Positions 52,893 to 62,963 of a stretch of DNA of 64,000 nt are shown here, piece by piece (within the stretch, counting starts at the first letter, position 1; the number at the start of each line of letters is the position of its first letter). The notes beneath the pieces are model-generated. The model worked only from the letters and a program-made list of their open reading frames with translations, was not told where the DNA came from and did not search any database. Origin of the DNA: an uncultured Lysobacteraceae bacterium (lineage in GTDB: Bacteria > Pseudomonadota > Gammaproteobacteria > Xanthomonadales > Xanthomonadaceae); the NCBI GenBank assembly GCA_936911875.1, contig CAKZGB010000013.1, forward strand, positions 32,577 to 96,576, in the 5' to 3' direction. The translations under genes and the position numbers were made by a program.

Positions 52893-55800
52893 TGTACAGC
52901 GGCGCTGCAACTTCATTGGCACATCGGATCGCACGCAAGACGCGTGCGGCATGGCCATCTGCCGCCGGCCTGATGATGGCCGCAGTGGTCTGGATGCAAC
53001 CGGGCGTTGTGCACGCGCAGGTTCAACGCAGCATCATCAACCCCAGCTTTGAAGCACCGAACTTAGTTACAACGGGTTGTCGCGTCTACATTGCCGAAAG
53101 TCAGGTACCGGGCTGGTCGACCAACCATCCCAGTGTTGCCACGGAGAACTCCGGTGGCTGTACTGTGCCGGCGGGCTTTGCGCAGACCGCTCCGATCATC
53201 GAACTGTGGAAAACGCCTCGGACCAACAACAGCCCCACGATCATCGCGCCCGATGGCACGCAAGTTGCCGAGTTGAATGCCGCCGCGGCGTCGCGTCTGT
53301 ATCAGAACGTATGTATGGTGAACGGCGAATCCTTTAACTGGGAATTCCGCCATCGCGGTCGCGTCAGTGCCACCAAGCCCGACGTGGCAAGGTTTGTGCT
53401 TGGCTCCAATCAGACACTGGTGCGGGCAAGCACCACCAACGCCGGTGCGGCCAGCGCGACGTACGGCGCCGGCGCCAGCGGTCAAAGCGGATATCCGCAG
53501 GCCAGCAACGGTTGGGGCGTTTATCGCGGCTCGTTTACCTATTCAGGCCCCAGCGGCGAAACTAGCCTTGGCTTTGAGGCCGTCAGCTCCGGCAGTACCA
53601 ACATTGCCGAGGGCAACCTGCTCGACGCCATTCAAATCAATCTGCTCCCATTTGTAGAACTGTCGCCGGGTAGCGCATCGGGGCTGGAAAGCACTTCGGG
53701 ATCGGTTCCGCGCTTGCGCGTGGTCGGCACCGCGGCCACGGCATTCACGGTCACCGTGAACATTACGAATAACGGCCAACCGGGCGCAGCGACCTTAGGT
53801 ACGGACTACACCACGTCCAGCGGCACGACGACAATGACGATCACGGTGCCGGCCGGCACCTACGATGGCGTCAGCAACGGCCTGTTTACTCTGCCGATCA
53901 CAATCTTGCAGGACACAACGGTTGAAGGCAGCGAACCGATCGCATACAGCATGGTGCCCCCGGCGCCCAACGGCTCGTTCCTGTTGAGCTCCACCACCAG
54001 CTGCGGCAGCGCGGGTGTTGCCAATGGCACGTATACGATCATTGATGACGATGCGCAACTTAGCCTCAGCAAAAATCTCACGAGAATCACCCCGGTAACG
54101 GGCACGCCGGGCCGCTACGAAGCGACGTACACGATTGATGTCACCAACCCTTCGGGCGTTACGGCTAATTACGGTCTGACGGATCAGCCTGGCTTTGATC
54201 CGGATGCACTGATTCGCTCTGCGACAGTGAGTGTGAACGGCGCGGCAGCCACTTCGGTCAATACAGCGGGTGCTATCTGGACGCTGCAGCCGCAATGGCG
54301 TGCGTTGGCTGCAGGCGCAACGGATACCTATACGCTGCGCGTCATTCTGGATGTCGCACGGCCCGGCACCACGGCTAACGATACCTGTACCGATCCAAGC
54401 ACTGCCGGCCGCGGGCTGCATAACTCGGCTACCGCAACGCTGCAAAGCCCGAGCACGACATTTACTGCAACTGCTTGCGAAACGACGCCGACTCCGTCCT
54501 GGGTGACGTTGCGCAAGACGCTGCAACAACGTAACGGAACGGATCAGATTGCTGCGCGTATCTATGTTGGCGGCCTGTTCACAACCGCCACGACGGCAAC
54601 CACGTCGGGTTCCACAGTGCCTGCAACTGCTGTTACGGCGACGCAAACCGTGGAAGCCGGCAAGACCATCCAGTTCGGTGAAACCGTAAAAGTCGGCGGA
54701 ACCGGCGCGGATACATCGCCGGCGTCCTATAGCCAAAATCTCGTTTGTACTAACGCTGCAGGTGCCGGCTCCACCACGGTATTGCCGTCGGGGGCCGCCA
54801 CCGCCATTGTCGACAACGTTGCATTCTGGGATGCATTCCGACCGGCAGCGGGCGATGACATTTCCTGTGTGATCACCAACTCACTTGATTCGCAACTGCG
54901 TTTGGCCAAGACCTGGGTCGGCGGCGTGGCCGGCGATACCGCAACGGTTACTACGACCGGCGGTGCGCAGAACGCTACGGTCAGTGCATCGGCACCTACC
55001 GATGCAGTGGGTGCCTATGTCAGCGTTGTGCCCGGAAGTGTAGTGACCTTGCCCGTGGAAACGGGCACGAACATGTCGTTCTATACGCAGTCGGTTGCAT
55101 GTACGGGTGGCACCACGTTGGCCGCGACCACTCCGCCCGCACAGATCACCATTGCCAGCAGCTCGACTCCGACTCAGTGCACCTACACCAATACGCGGCG
55201 TCCCTCGGTCATTGCACTGAGCAAGACCTCAGTTGGCGATGTCGGTACGTTCGATTTCACGTTGACCGGATTTGATAAGGCGACGGACAGCATCACTACA
55301 GCAAGCAGCGGCGTTGCAGTGAGTTCGCCGAACGCGCCGCTGTTGGGCACCGCCGGCGTTGCCGCCTCGATCGAGGAGTCAGCCGCCAGTGCGGTGGGCT
55401 ATTCCACCTCTTATGTCTGTACTCCTAACAATGCAGCCGTAACCGGGAATTCGCCGTTGACCGGCACCGGACGGACGATCAACTTCAGTGCGGCGAACAT
55501 GGTGGCGGGTTCGGCTTGGAGCTGCGTCTTTACCAACACCAAGAACACGACGCTGACCGTCTCCAAAATTTCTCAAGGTGCGATCGGCACGTTCAACTTC
55601 ACCGGCAGCAATGGCATCGCCAATCACAGCATTGTGACGTCCGGTGTCGGCGTGTCAGCTGTCGGTACGACACAGACGTTGGCGGTGCCGGGACAGATCA
55701 CTCGCATCCAGGAATCCTCGCTGCCGGCGGGCTTTGAGCTGCGCGACATTGTGTGCTCGGTCAACGGCGGTAACCCTATTAGCGTAACCAAGGTGATCAA

Positions 55801-58800
55801 CGGCAATGCCGGCGGTTACGCGGATATCTCGGCTGCAGATACCGCGGCCGGTAATGACATTGCCTGTACGTTTACCAATGCCGGCAAGGCGACGGTCCGA
55901 TTCGCCAAGGCCAAGATTAGCAACGACGGCGTGGCCGTCAGTGCGACCTTCGTTCATGCATCCAACGGCAATCTGTCGGGCTTGCCCGGTAGCATCATGT
56001 CCGCAACTGCGGACAATGTAGCCGGCACGCCCGGTGCAGCGCTCGACATTCTGACACTCGGCGCCGACGTTAAAGTCATCGAGATTCCGGCTGCCGGTTA
56101 TCGCTTAAGCTCGGCCACCTGTACCGATCTCAACGGTACTGCCACCGGCAATGGGACGGCGCCATTTGCGGCGACGGTCGAGCCTTCGACGGGGTTGGTC
56201 ACAATTGACTCCGGTCGCGTGTTGCCCGGTGCTTCGCTGCAGTGTACGCTCACCAACGTCAAGAACGGTTCGATCACTATCTTGCTCGACAATCAGCCCG
56301 ACGGTGTGCAGGTCATGAGCTATGGCACTGCAGGTACCGGCCTTAGCAATTTTATGTTGGATGACGATGGCCTCAGCACCAACACCTATCCGACGACCAA
56401 GTCGTTTACGGGTCTCGATCCGGGCACTTATTCGGTAACGCAAGCCGCATTGCCTGCGGGATGGAGTCTGCAATCTCTGCAATGTGTCGGTACGGTTTCG
56501 GGCACTACGACGTTTGCCTCGACTAGCACCGCCAATATCAACCTTGCAGCAGGCGAGTCTGTGATCTGTACGTATACCAACTCCAAGGCGCCGACACTAC
56601 AGATCCGCAAACAGAGTGATGGCGGTGTCGACACTTTTACGTTCACCGGCACCAACGGGTTCACAAGCACTTCTATTACTACGACCGTAGCGGGTGTTGC
56701 GGCAGCTGCTCCGGTGCAAACGCTTGCAGCGGCTTCGACTCAGACGGTGATTACGGAGCAACTTGCGCCCGGTTATCAGATGACGGGCGCGAGCTGTACG
56801 GGTATGGGTTTAGGCGGCGTCGCAACAGTCGATACCGGTTCATCCCGAGTGACGCTGAATGCGGCCGCCACGGCACCCGGCTCGGATATCGTCTGTACGT
56901 TCGTCAATTCCAAATTGCCGCGCCTCACGTTGCAAAAGGTCACCTCCGGATTTGCAGGATCGACGTTCAATCTTGGGGCAAGCTACTCCGGATTCAGTAG
57001 CACGCAGAATGTGCCGACGTACGTCTCCAATGTTCCCGAGTCGGGTCCCACACAGCTCATGCCTGCCGCCACGCCGATCACGGTGTTCGAACAGCAAGAC
57101 AACGAGGTCTCTTACTTCCTGAGTGACATTACCTGTCTGAACAAAACCGGTGGTGCGACTGGTAGCAATTTCGGTACCTCCGTCATTGATAATTTCGATC
57201 CGTACCAACGCGGAAGCCGCACGATTAACCTGGTGGCAGGTGCAGATGTAATCTGTCGATTCACCAATTCATTGACGGCGGCGCAGAACATTCAGAAGAC
57301 AGCAATCGGCGGAGATGGTACGTTCGCCTTCACTATTTCCCGGACCAGTGCACCGGCGAGCGGAACGCTGTCTTCGTCGAGCGCATCGATCACTACAACA
57401 AGCGGCGCCGGCACTTACAGTTTTGCGGCTAGCCCCATCGGACCCCTGACTTACCAGATCCAGGAAATCAGCAGCCCGGCGACGCAGTTGGTTGATATTC
57501 AATGCACAGGTCCGTCCGCATTTACCTATAACGTTCCGACCGGAACGGCGACCGTGACGTTGATGTCCGGTGATGAGAACAGCTGTAATTTCACCAACGT
57601 CCGCAAGCCGATGGTTCGTATTGCTAAGCGCACGATCGGTGGTGTTGGCAGCTTTACGTTCACCGGCACTAACGGTGTCATGAGCACGACTATTACCACC
57701 ACGGCGAGTGGAACTCCGGTCACCAGTCCGCTGATGTCACAACTGATCGACGTCACGCAGAATACTTCGATCACTGAGACCCCGGCGGATGCGCTCAACT
57801 GGAGCACCACCTGGCAGTGCGCCGATACCTTAACAGGGCAGCGCATTCTGGCCGGCGGCACAGGTACCACGGCAACGGTGCCGTCCAGTGTGGTGATGGC
57901 CAACGGTGTGGATTTCACTTGTACCTTTACCAATACGCTGGCTCCGAAACTCACCATTGCCAAGCAGGTCCGTGGTGGCGCGAATGTGCCGTTTGAGTTT
58001 CAAGTCACCGGTGGCGGGCTGTTGGCTGCACAGTCGCATACGCTAACGCCGCCGGCAGAGGGCATTACGTCCTTGGCAACGGTCACCGGGCTCAGCCCCA
58101 ACGTCAATCTGACAGTTGCCGAGCTGGCCAAAGCCATAGATTCCAATCCCGCAGGTTCATCGCCGGCAATGCCGGACTGGCAAGTGCTGGCGCTCACCTG
58201 CGTGGACAATCCGGGCGGTGCTACCGGCAGTTCGCTAGTAGGCGCAACGCCGACGCTGAATTCGGGCCGCAATGGGGGCTCGATCTCCGGTGCGCTGGTA
58301 CCCGGTGCCGATGTGACCTGTACGTTTGTCAATGCCCACACTGTCACCGGCCGTGTCGAGAAAACGACTCGCGGTGGCAATGGCACCTTTACTTACGATT
58401 TGTGGGTCAATCCGCAGACGCCGGCGGGCCCGCCGAATCTGTCCGTGCCGCTGACTGTTACTAACGCCACTCCAACGAGTCCGGGCCAGCAATCGTTTGT
58501 GCAGGAGTTCCCGTCATCCGGCACCGGTACGTTCCGCCTGCAGGAGCGTCTGCAGGCCGGCTGGCAGCTGACTTCGCTCGGCTGCACATTGCAAGGCACA
58601 ACGGGGTCCATCACGGTAAATAGCACGGATCTCGCAACCGGGACCTTGGACGCCACGGTGGCCGCGGGCTCGGATATACTGTGTCGAGCAACCAATGTGC
58701 GGGTTCCGCATATCACCATCCGAAAGGAATCGTACGGCGACGATGGTTCCTTCGAGTTCACAGGCGGCACGAATGGCTTGCCGGGCTCGCTGATTCTGAC

Positions 58801-60712
58801 CACAAGCGGTAGCGGATCTCCGTCTGCGGCCACTTCATCGCCGTATCAGATCGCAGATGTGACGGCGAATGCGGTCATCACCGAGGTGGTGCCGGCCGGT
58901 TGGACATTTAATGGCGTGCAATGCGTGCGTGACGCCACAGGTGGTGCGGTTCCGATTACCGGTAGCGGTTCGACACTGACGATTCCTTCGAGCGTATTGC
59001 AGGAAGGCAATGACCTCACTTGTACGTTTACCAACAGCAAGCAAACGCGTCTGACGGTCGTCAAGAATGCGCACGGTGTGGCGGGGAGCTTCCCGTTTAC
59101 CGTGACGGTTGACGGTACGCCCTCGTCGTTCCCGTTGACTACGAGTACGCCGGACTCCAGCGCGCAGCAGGTGATCAACAACATTGCGCCCAACGTACCG
59201 ATCACCGTCAGTGAGGACACCACCGGATTCCCCGCCGGCTGGAGCTTGCCGCCCGGCGGAATTCAGTGCGTCAACAATCCGGGCGGTACCTTGGGTAGTA
59301 CGTTGGTTGGTGCGACTCCGAGTCAGGCGCCGCCATTCCGTGGCGGCTCCATTAGCGGCCAACTGGTCGCGGGTGCGGATGTCACCTGTACCTTTACGAA
59401 TAATCAGAACGCGACGGGTCGCATCGTCAAGACTGCCATCGGTGGTGATGACAGTTTCGATTACGACATGTACATCAACGTGACCTCACCATCGGGTCCG
59501 CCGGCCGGGGCGTATAACGTTATTACCGCGGGCGGCTCCGGTTCGCTCGCCCCGCAACCGTTCCCTGTGCTGTCGACGGGTAACTTTACCGTGCAAGAGC
59601 GTGTCAAAGCGGGCTGGCAGCTCACGGCCATCAACTGCCTCAAGGAAGGCGGCACGGGTCTGCTGAGTAACGTGGTGGTGGATGTTGCCAACCGCTACGT
59701 ATCGGGTCACGTGGATCCGGGCGCGGCAGTGCGTTGTGACTTTACTAACGTGCGTATACCGAGCGTGACCGTGATGGTGCAGTCCAACGGTGGCACGGGT
59801 CCGTTTACGTTTGCTGCCAACAACGGCTTGCCGGCTTCGCAGACGACTACCACGGCTACGGCAGGGGTGCCTGCACCGGTGTTCACTGCACCTGTCTCGA
59901 ACATCAACACGGATGCAGTAATCACGCAAACCATTCCGGCCAACTGGTCGCTGACGAGTGCGCAGTGCGTGAACTCCGATGGCGCTGCGGTCACCGCAAG
60001 TCTGACGGGTGGGCAGCTGACCGTGCCTTCGAGCGTGCTGATGCAAGGCAAGGATCTGACCTGTACGTTTATCAACAGCGGCCACGCGACGTTGAAGATC
60101 GTCAAGGTCGTGCGCAATAACAACGGCGGTACTGCTGGCGTGTCGGCCTTTAACGTCAACAGTTCGGCGGGCGCGTTGACGTTTACGGCGACGGGTCCGG
60201 TCAATTACGAGACCACCTACACCTCGCAGGATCTGTGGGTGCCAGCCGGTACGTACTCATTGGTCGAAGGCACCGTCACCAATTACGTCAACGGCGAATG
60301 GAACTGTACGGGAACGGGTGTGACCAGATTTGCCGGTCTCGCTACGGGCGGCTTTGTTGAGCTGGAGAGCGGTGCCAACGCCACGTGCGCCATCATCAAT
60401 GACGATACCAGTCTGGCCGACATTGCCATCGTCAAGACGAATACCAATGGCGGCGGCAATCTGATCTCGGGTCAGAACGCGACGTACAACATTGTGGTGA
60501 CCAACAACGGACCGTCGTGGGGCAATGGTGTGATTCTGCGTGATACGCCGGGATCGAACTTGTCTAACTGTGTCGTCACTCAATGCAGCGCAACGGGGGC
60601 AGCACAGTGTCCGGCGGATCTCACACAGATTCTGCAGCCGTCCGGTGCGCCGATTCCGGTGTTCCCGGCCAACACGCAGTTGACCTTGGGAGTGAGCTGT
60701 AAGGTGCAATGA
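52892..60712 (+). CDS. Giant secreted protein with about 17 prealbumin/SpaA-like modules
   Basis: A 2606-residue exported protein starting at ATG 52892, which shares one base with the upstream stop (TGATG). The signal peptide is cleaved near VVHA-QVQ (residue 42). An N-terminal jelly-roll-like domain (INPSFEAPN, VPGWSTNHPS, TQVAELNAAA) is followed by a Calx-beta-like domain (GTDYTTSSG, TTVEGSEP) and about 17 modules of roughly 110 residues (532-2501). Each module shows Lys early, an ITE-like Glu in the middle, and a terminal C-x-F-T-N, as in SpaA/Cna-B prealbumin folds. A last DUF11 domain closes it (VKTNTNGGGNLISGQNATYN). There is no LPXTG, RTX or autotransporter barrel. An adhesin role is inferred. 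Confidence 0.82.
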   Translation: MYSGAATSLAHRIARKTRAAWPSAAGLMMAAVVWMQPGVVHAQVQRSIINPSFEAPNLVTTGCRVYIAESQVPGWSTNHPSVATENSGGCTVPAGFAQTAPIIELWKTPRTNNSPTIIAPDGTQVAELNAAAASRLYQNVCMVNGESFNWEFRHRGRVSATKPDVARFVLGSNQTLVRASTTNAGAASATYGAGASGQSGYPQASNGWGVYRGSFTYSGPSGETSLGFEAVSSGSTNIAEGNLLDAIQINLLPFVELSPGSASGLESTSGSVPRLRVVGTAATAFTVTVNITNNGQPGAATLGTDYTTSSGTTTMTITVPAGTYDGVSNGLFTLPITILQDTTVEGSEPIAYSMVPPAPNGSFLLSSTTSCGSAGVANGTYTIIDDDAQLSLSKNLTRITPVTGTPGRYEATYTIDVTNPSGVTANYGLTDQPGFDPDALIRSATVSVNGAAATSVNTAGAIWTLQPQWRALAAGATDTYTLRVILDVARPGTTANDTCTDPSTAGRGLHNSATATLQSPSTTFTATACETTPTPSWVTLRKTLQQRNGTDQIAARIYVGGLFTTATTATTSGSTVPATAVTATQTVEAGKTIQFGETVKVGGTGADTSPASYSQNLVCTNAAGAGSTTVLPSGAATAIVDNVAFWDAFRPAAGDDISCVITNSLDSQLRLAKTWVGGVAGDTATVTTTGGAQNATVSASAPTDAVGAYVSVVPGSVVTLPVETGTNMSFYTQSVACTGGTTLAATTPPAQITIASSSTPTQCTYTNTRRPSVIALSKTSVGDVGTFDFTLTGFDKATDSITTASSGVAVSSPNAPLLGTAGVAASIEESAASAVGYSTSYVCTPNNAAVTGNSPLTGTGRTINFSAANMVAGSAWSCVFTNTKNTTLTVSKISQGAIGTFNFTGSNGIANHSIVTSGVGVSAVGTTQTLAVPGQITRIQESSLPAGFELRDIVCSVNGGNPISVTKVINGNAGGYADISAADTAAGNDIACTFTNAGKATVRFAKAKISNDGVAVSATFVHASNGNLSGLPGSIMSATADNVAGTPGAALDILTLGADVKVIEIPAAGYRLSSATCTDLNGTATGNGTAPFAATVEPSTGLVTIDSGRVLPGASLQCTLTNVKNGSITILLDNQPDGVQVMSYGTAGTGLSNFMLDDDGLSTNTYPTTKSFTGLDPGTYSVTQAALPAGWSLQSLQCVGTVSGTTTFASTSTANINLAAGESVICTYTNSKAPTLQIRKQSDGGVDTFTFTGTNGFTSTSITTTVAGVAAAAPVQTLAAASTQTVITEQLAPGYQMTGASCTGMGLGGVATVDTGSSRVTLNAAATAPGSDIVCTFVNSKLPRLTLQKVTSGFAGSTFNLGASYSGFSSTQNVPTYVSNVPESGPTQLMPAATPITVFEQQDNEVSYFLSDITCLNKTGGATGSNFGTSVIDNFDPYQRGSRTINLVAGADVICRFTNSLTAAQNIQKTAIGGDGTFAFTISRTSAPASGTLSSSSASITTTSGAGTYSFAASPIGPLTYQIQEISSPATQLVDIQCTGPSAFTYNVPTGTATVTLMSGDENSCNFTNVRKPMVRIAKRTIGGVGSFTFTGTNGVMSTTITTTASGTPVTSPLMSQLIDVTQNTSITETPADALNWSTTWQCADTLTGQRILAGGTGTTATVPSSVVMANGVDFTCTFTNTLAPKLTIAKQVRGGANVPFEFQVTGGGLLAAQSHTLTPPAEGITSLATVTGLSPNVNLTVAELAKAIDSNPAGSSPAMPDWQVLALTCVDNPGGATGSSLVGATPTLNSGRNGGSISGALVPGADVTCTFVNAHTVTGRVEKTTRGGNGTFTYDLWVNPQTPAGPPNLSVPLTVTNATPTSPGQQSFVQEFPSSGTGTFRLQERLQAGWQLTSLGCTLQGTTGSITVNSTDLATGTLDATVAAGSDILCRATNVRVPHITIRKESYGDDGSFEFTGGTNGLPGSLILTTSGSGSPSAATSSPYQIADVTANAVITEVVPAGWTFNGVQCVRDATGGAVPITGSGSTLTIPSSVLQEGNDLTCTFTNSKQTRLTVVKNAHGVAGSFPFTVTVDGTPSSFPLTTSTPDSSAQQVINNIAPNVPITVSEDTTGFPAGWSLPPGGIQCVNNPGGTLGSTLVGATPSQAPPFRGGSISGQLVAGADVTCTFTNNQNATGRIVKTAIGGDDSFDYDMYINVTSPSGPPAGAYNVITAGGSGSLAPQPFPVLSTGNFTVQERVKAGWQLTAINCLKEGGTGLLSNVVVDVANRYVSGHVDPGAAVRCDFTNVRIPSVTVMVQSNGGTGPFTFAANNGLPASQTTTTATAGVPAPVFTAPVSNINTDAVITQTIPANWSLTSAQCVNSDGAAVTASLTGGQLTVPSSVLMQGKDLTCTFINSGHATLKIVKVVRNNNGGTAGVSAFNVNSSAGALTFTATGPVNYETTYTSQDLWVPAGTYSLVEGTVTNYVNGEWNCTGTGVTRFAGLATGGFVELESGANATCAIINDDTSLADIAIVKTNTNGGGNLISGQNATYNIVVTNNGPSWGNGVILRDTPGSNLSNCVVTQCSATGAAQCPADLTQILQPSGAPIPVFPANTQLTLGVSCKVQ

Positions 60713-60741
60713 CGCGGACGAAGGCCATTCGTTCCGCGTCA
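60710..60741. terminator. Hairpin at the end of the giant-protein operon
   Basis: TGACGCGGA / TCCGCGTCA form a 9-bp perfect stem, extended by CGAA with one bulge, starting at the stop codon of the giant gene. It has no T run; it is probably a terminator shared with the convergent DUF1304 gene. Confidence 0.55.
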
Positions 60742-60747
60742 CGTGAC

Positions 60748-61110
60748 TCAGCGCAGATGAAGCAACACTAGCGCAATGGCTGCCGGCACTGCCTGGATCC
60801 ACAGGATCTTGCGGTTGGCGGTAGCCGCGCCATAGATACCTGCAACCAGAACGCAGGTCAGAAAGAACACCTTAATGTAGAACGCCGTCGGCTCTGAGGT
60901 CGTCAGCAAACCCCAGATCAGACCGGCAGCGAGAAAGCCGTTGTACAAGCCTTGGTTGGCAGCGAGCACTTTGGTCTGCTGCGCGTACTCGGGCGTCATG
61001 CGAAATGCCTTCTGACCGGCCGGACCCGCCCACAGAAACATTTCAAGTACGAGGATGTAGATGTGGATGGCGGCAATCAGGCCGACCGCGATATTGGCGA
61101 TAGTGTTCAT
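60748..61110 (-). CDS. DUF1304 membrane protein
   Basis: A 120-residue protein with four hydrophobic segments: NIAVGLIAAIHIYILVLEMF at the N-terminus, KVLAANQGLYNGFLAAGLIWG, YIKVFFLTCVLVAGIYGAAT and QAVPAAIALVLLHL. The LEMFLW and NQGLYNGFLA motifs are typical of DUF1304. The function is unknown. The start at 61110 is used because upstream frames lack family sequence. Confidence 0.88.
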   Translation of the reverse strand: MNTIANIAVGLIAAIHIYILVLEMFLWAGPAGQKAFRMTPEYAQQTKVLAANQGLYNGFLAAGLIWGLLTTSEPTAFYIKVFFLTCVLVAGIYGAATANRKILWIQAVPAAIALVLLHLR

Positions 61111-61263
61111 GAGTTCATCATAAGGCCTCGCTAGCAGCTCGTGATGCCTTGGCGCTATTAGCGAAGTTACTAGCGGCGCCGTCTCGCCCCCTGAGAGATG
61201 CAAGTTCCAGACTTGTTCTTAAGTCACCACTCTCGGTGACTGATCGCAAAGGGGATTTATCTT

Positions 61264-61896
61264 ATGAACGACTACACGCATATCACCATGGTGCTCGACC
61301 GCTCGGGTTCCATGGAGTCCATTCGGCACGATGTAATCGGCGGCGTGAACGCCTTTGTCTCTGTGCAGAAGGATGCGCCGGGTCGCGCCACGTTCTCGCT
61401 GATTCAATTTGATTCGCAGAACCCGTACGAAGTGATCCATGACGCCGTGCCGATGGCCGAGGTGCCCGCACTAACCGCGGAGACGTTCCGTCCGCGTGCC
61501 TCCACTCCGCTACTTGATGCGTTGGGAAAAACCATTCAACGCCTTGAACTCAAGCTGGCCGATTGGCGTGCTGAGGAGCGTCCCGGCAAGGTCATTATTG
61601 TGGTCATGACCGATGGCCAGGAAAATGCCAGCCGCCGTTATTCCGCCAAACGCATTCGGGATCTGATCAAGGTCAAGGAACAGCTGTTGGGTTGGGAGTT
61701 CGTGTTCCTGAGCTCGGACCTCAGGGCGGTCAAAGACAGTCACCATCAGGGCATTGCACCATCTAAATCCATGTTTGTCAGCGATGTGTTTTTCCAGGAA
61801 GCCATCGAGGACTTGGCCAGCAACGTCCGCGCGTATCGCGTCGGTGAAAAGCCTGACTTGGAGTGGAAGGACTCCGATCGCGCCAAGCATCCCTGA
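61264..61896 (+). CDS. von Willebrand factor A-domain protein
   Basis: A 210-residue cytosolic VWA protein. The MIDAS metal site is complete: MVLDRSGSM near the N-terminus, the later Thr in PRASTPLLDA, and the Asp in VVMTDGQENASR. The fold runs nearly the whole length, with a short tail (EKPDLEWKDSDRAKHP). A GGGG ribosome site precedes the ATG. No MoxR ATPase or other partner is next to it; the role is unknown. Confidence 0.85.
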   Translation: MNDYTHITMVLDRSGSMESIRHDVIGGVNAFVSVQKDAPGRATFSLIQFDSQNPYEVIHDAVPMAEVPALTAETFRPRASTPLLDALGKTIQRLELKLADWRAEERPGKVIIVVMTDGQENASRRYSAKRIRDLIKVKEQLLGWEFVFLSSDLRAVKDSHHQGIAPSKSMFVSDVFFQEAIEDLASNVRAYRVGEKPDLEWKDSDRAKHP

Positions 61897-61915
61897 CGGA
61901 TCCGGGGCATGCCAC

Positions 61916-61950
61916 CGCCGTAACCCACATCAACAACGGTTACGGCGTTT
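61916..61950 (+). terminator. Terminator after the VWA gene
   Basis: A 10-bp perfect stem CGCCGTAACC/GGTTACGGCG with a 12-base loop, followed by TTTG, 20 bases past the stop. Confidence 0.7.
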
Positions 61951-62022
61951 GTCCTTTGCAGGCAGGGGCGGGTATTTACTCCGAGCGCGCTGATAAGACA
62001 CACTCGATAGTCTTGTCGGCAC

Positions 62023-62796
62023 GTGGCAGTTGCAATGGGTTTTGAGCAGATCTTTGTTCTCGCGGCATCGTTTTTTGCAGGTTTGATCGATGCGGTTGTC
62101 GGTGGCGGTGGGTTGGTTCTGCTGCCGGCACTGTTTGCGGCATTCCCGAGCGCCGCGCCGGCCACGCTGATTGGGACCAACAAGACGGCATCGGTTTGGG
62201 GGACGTCGGTGGCGACGTGCCGCTATGCGCGCCGCGTCAATCTCAACTGGCGTGTGCTGCTTGTCGCGGCCGGTGTGGCCTTCGTAGGGTCGATGTTGGG
62301 TGCGTATGCACTGACGTTGGTCAACCCGGACGCTCTGCGCAAGGCATTGCCGTTCGTGCTGTTGGCGGTGCTGGCGTATGTGCTGCTCAATAAGAATCTG
62401 GGCAACGAGCACGCACCGCGTTTTGCCGGCCGTCATGAGATGCTGTTCGCGTGTGCAATTGCCATCGTACTTGGGGTGTACGACGGCCTGTTCGGACCGG
62501 GCACGGGCAGCTTTCTGATCTTCCTGCTCGTGCGGGTGTTGGGCTACGACTTTCTGCATGCCTCGGCGTCGGCCAAGGTGCTCAACGTGGCGACCAACCT
62601 GGCGGCCATCGTGTTGCTGGCGTTTAGGGGGCATATCTGGTGGAAGCTGGGCCTGACCATGGCTGTCTTCAATGTGGCGGGCTCCGTGGTCGGTGCCCAT
62701 CTGGCGCTCAAGCATGGCAGTGGCTTTGTGCGCGTCGCGTTTGTGTTGGTGGTCTCGGCACTGATCGCCAAGACGGCCTGGGATGCCTTCGGCTAG
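62023..62796 (+). CDS. TauE/SafE-family sulfite or sulfonate exporter
   Basis: A 257-residue membrane protein with about seven to eight helices. The TauE/SafE signatures are present: AGLIDAVVGGGGLVLLPAL, the second-half repeat VLGVYDGLFGPGTGSFLIFLL, and GTNKTASVWGT. It exports sulfite, sulfoacetate or a related organic anion; the substrate is not deducible. The start is a GTG at 62023, with an in-frame ATG at 62035 also possible; neither has a strong ribosome site. Confidence 0.88.
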   Translation: MAVAMGFEQIFVLAASFFAGLIDAVVGGGGLVLLPALFAAFPSAAPATLIGTNKTASVWGTSVATCRYARRVNLNWRVLLVAAGVAFVGSMLGAYALTLVNPDALRKALPFVLLAVLAYVLLNKNLGNEHAPRFAGRHEMLFACAIAIVLGVYDGLFGPGTGSFLIFLLVRVLGYDFLHASASAKVLNVATNLAAIVLLAFRGHIWWKLGLTMAVFNVAGSVVGAHLALKHGSGFVRVAFVLVVSALIAKTAWDAFG

Positions 62797-62963
62797 GCAT
62801 TGAGCACCTGGACTTAGTGAACCGGCCAGCATGTGAATGGGCGAATTGCGTCACATGAGAATTTCAGTTACAACAGAGCTTCTGTAGCAGCCTCTTCACT
62901 CGACGGCCGAATTCGCGCTGTTGCTCACAGGGTGGGGCAACACAAAGAGGAGAGGGTGCGCTA

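Noticed and set aside
50661..52958. 765-residue frame opposite the outer-membrane barrel gene
   Set aside because: Antisense of a clear gene with signal peptide and barrel pattern; no motifs of its own.
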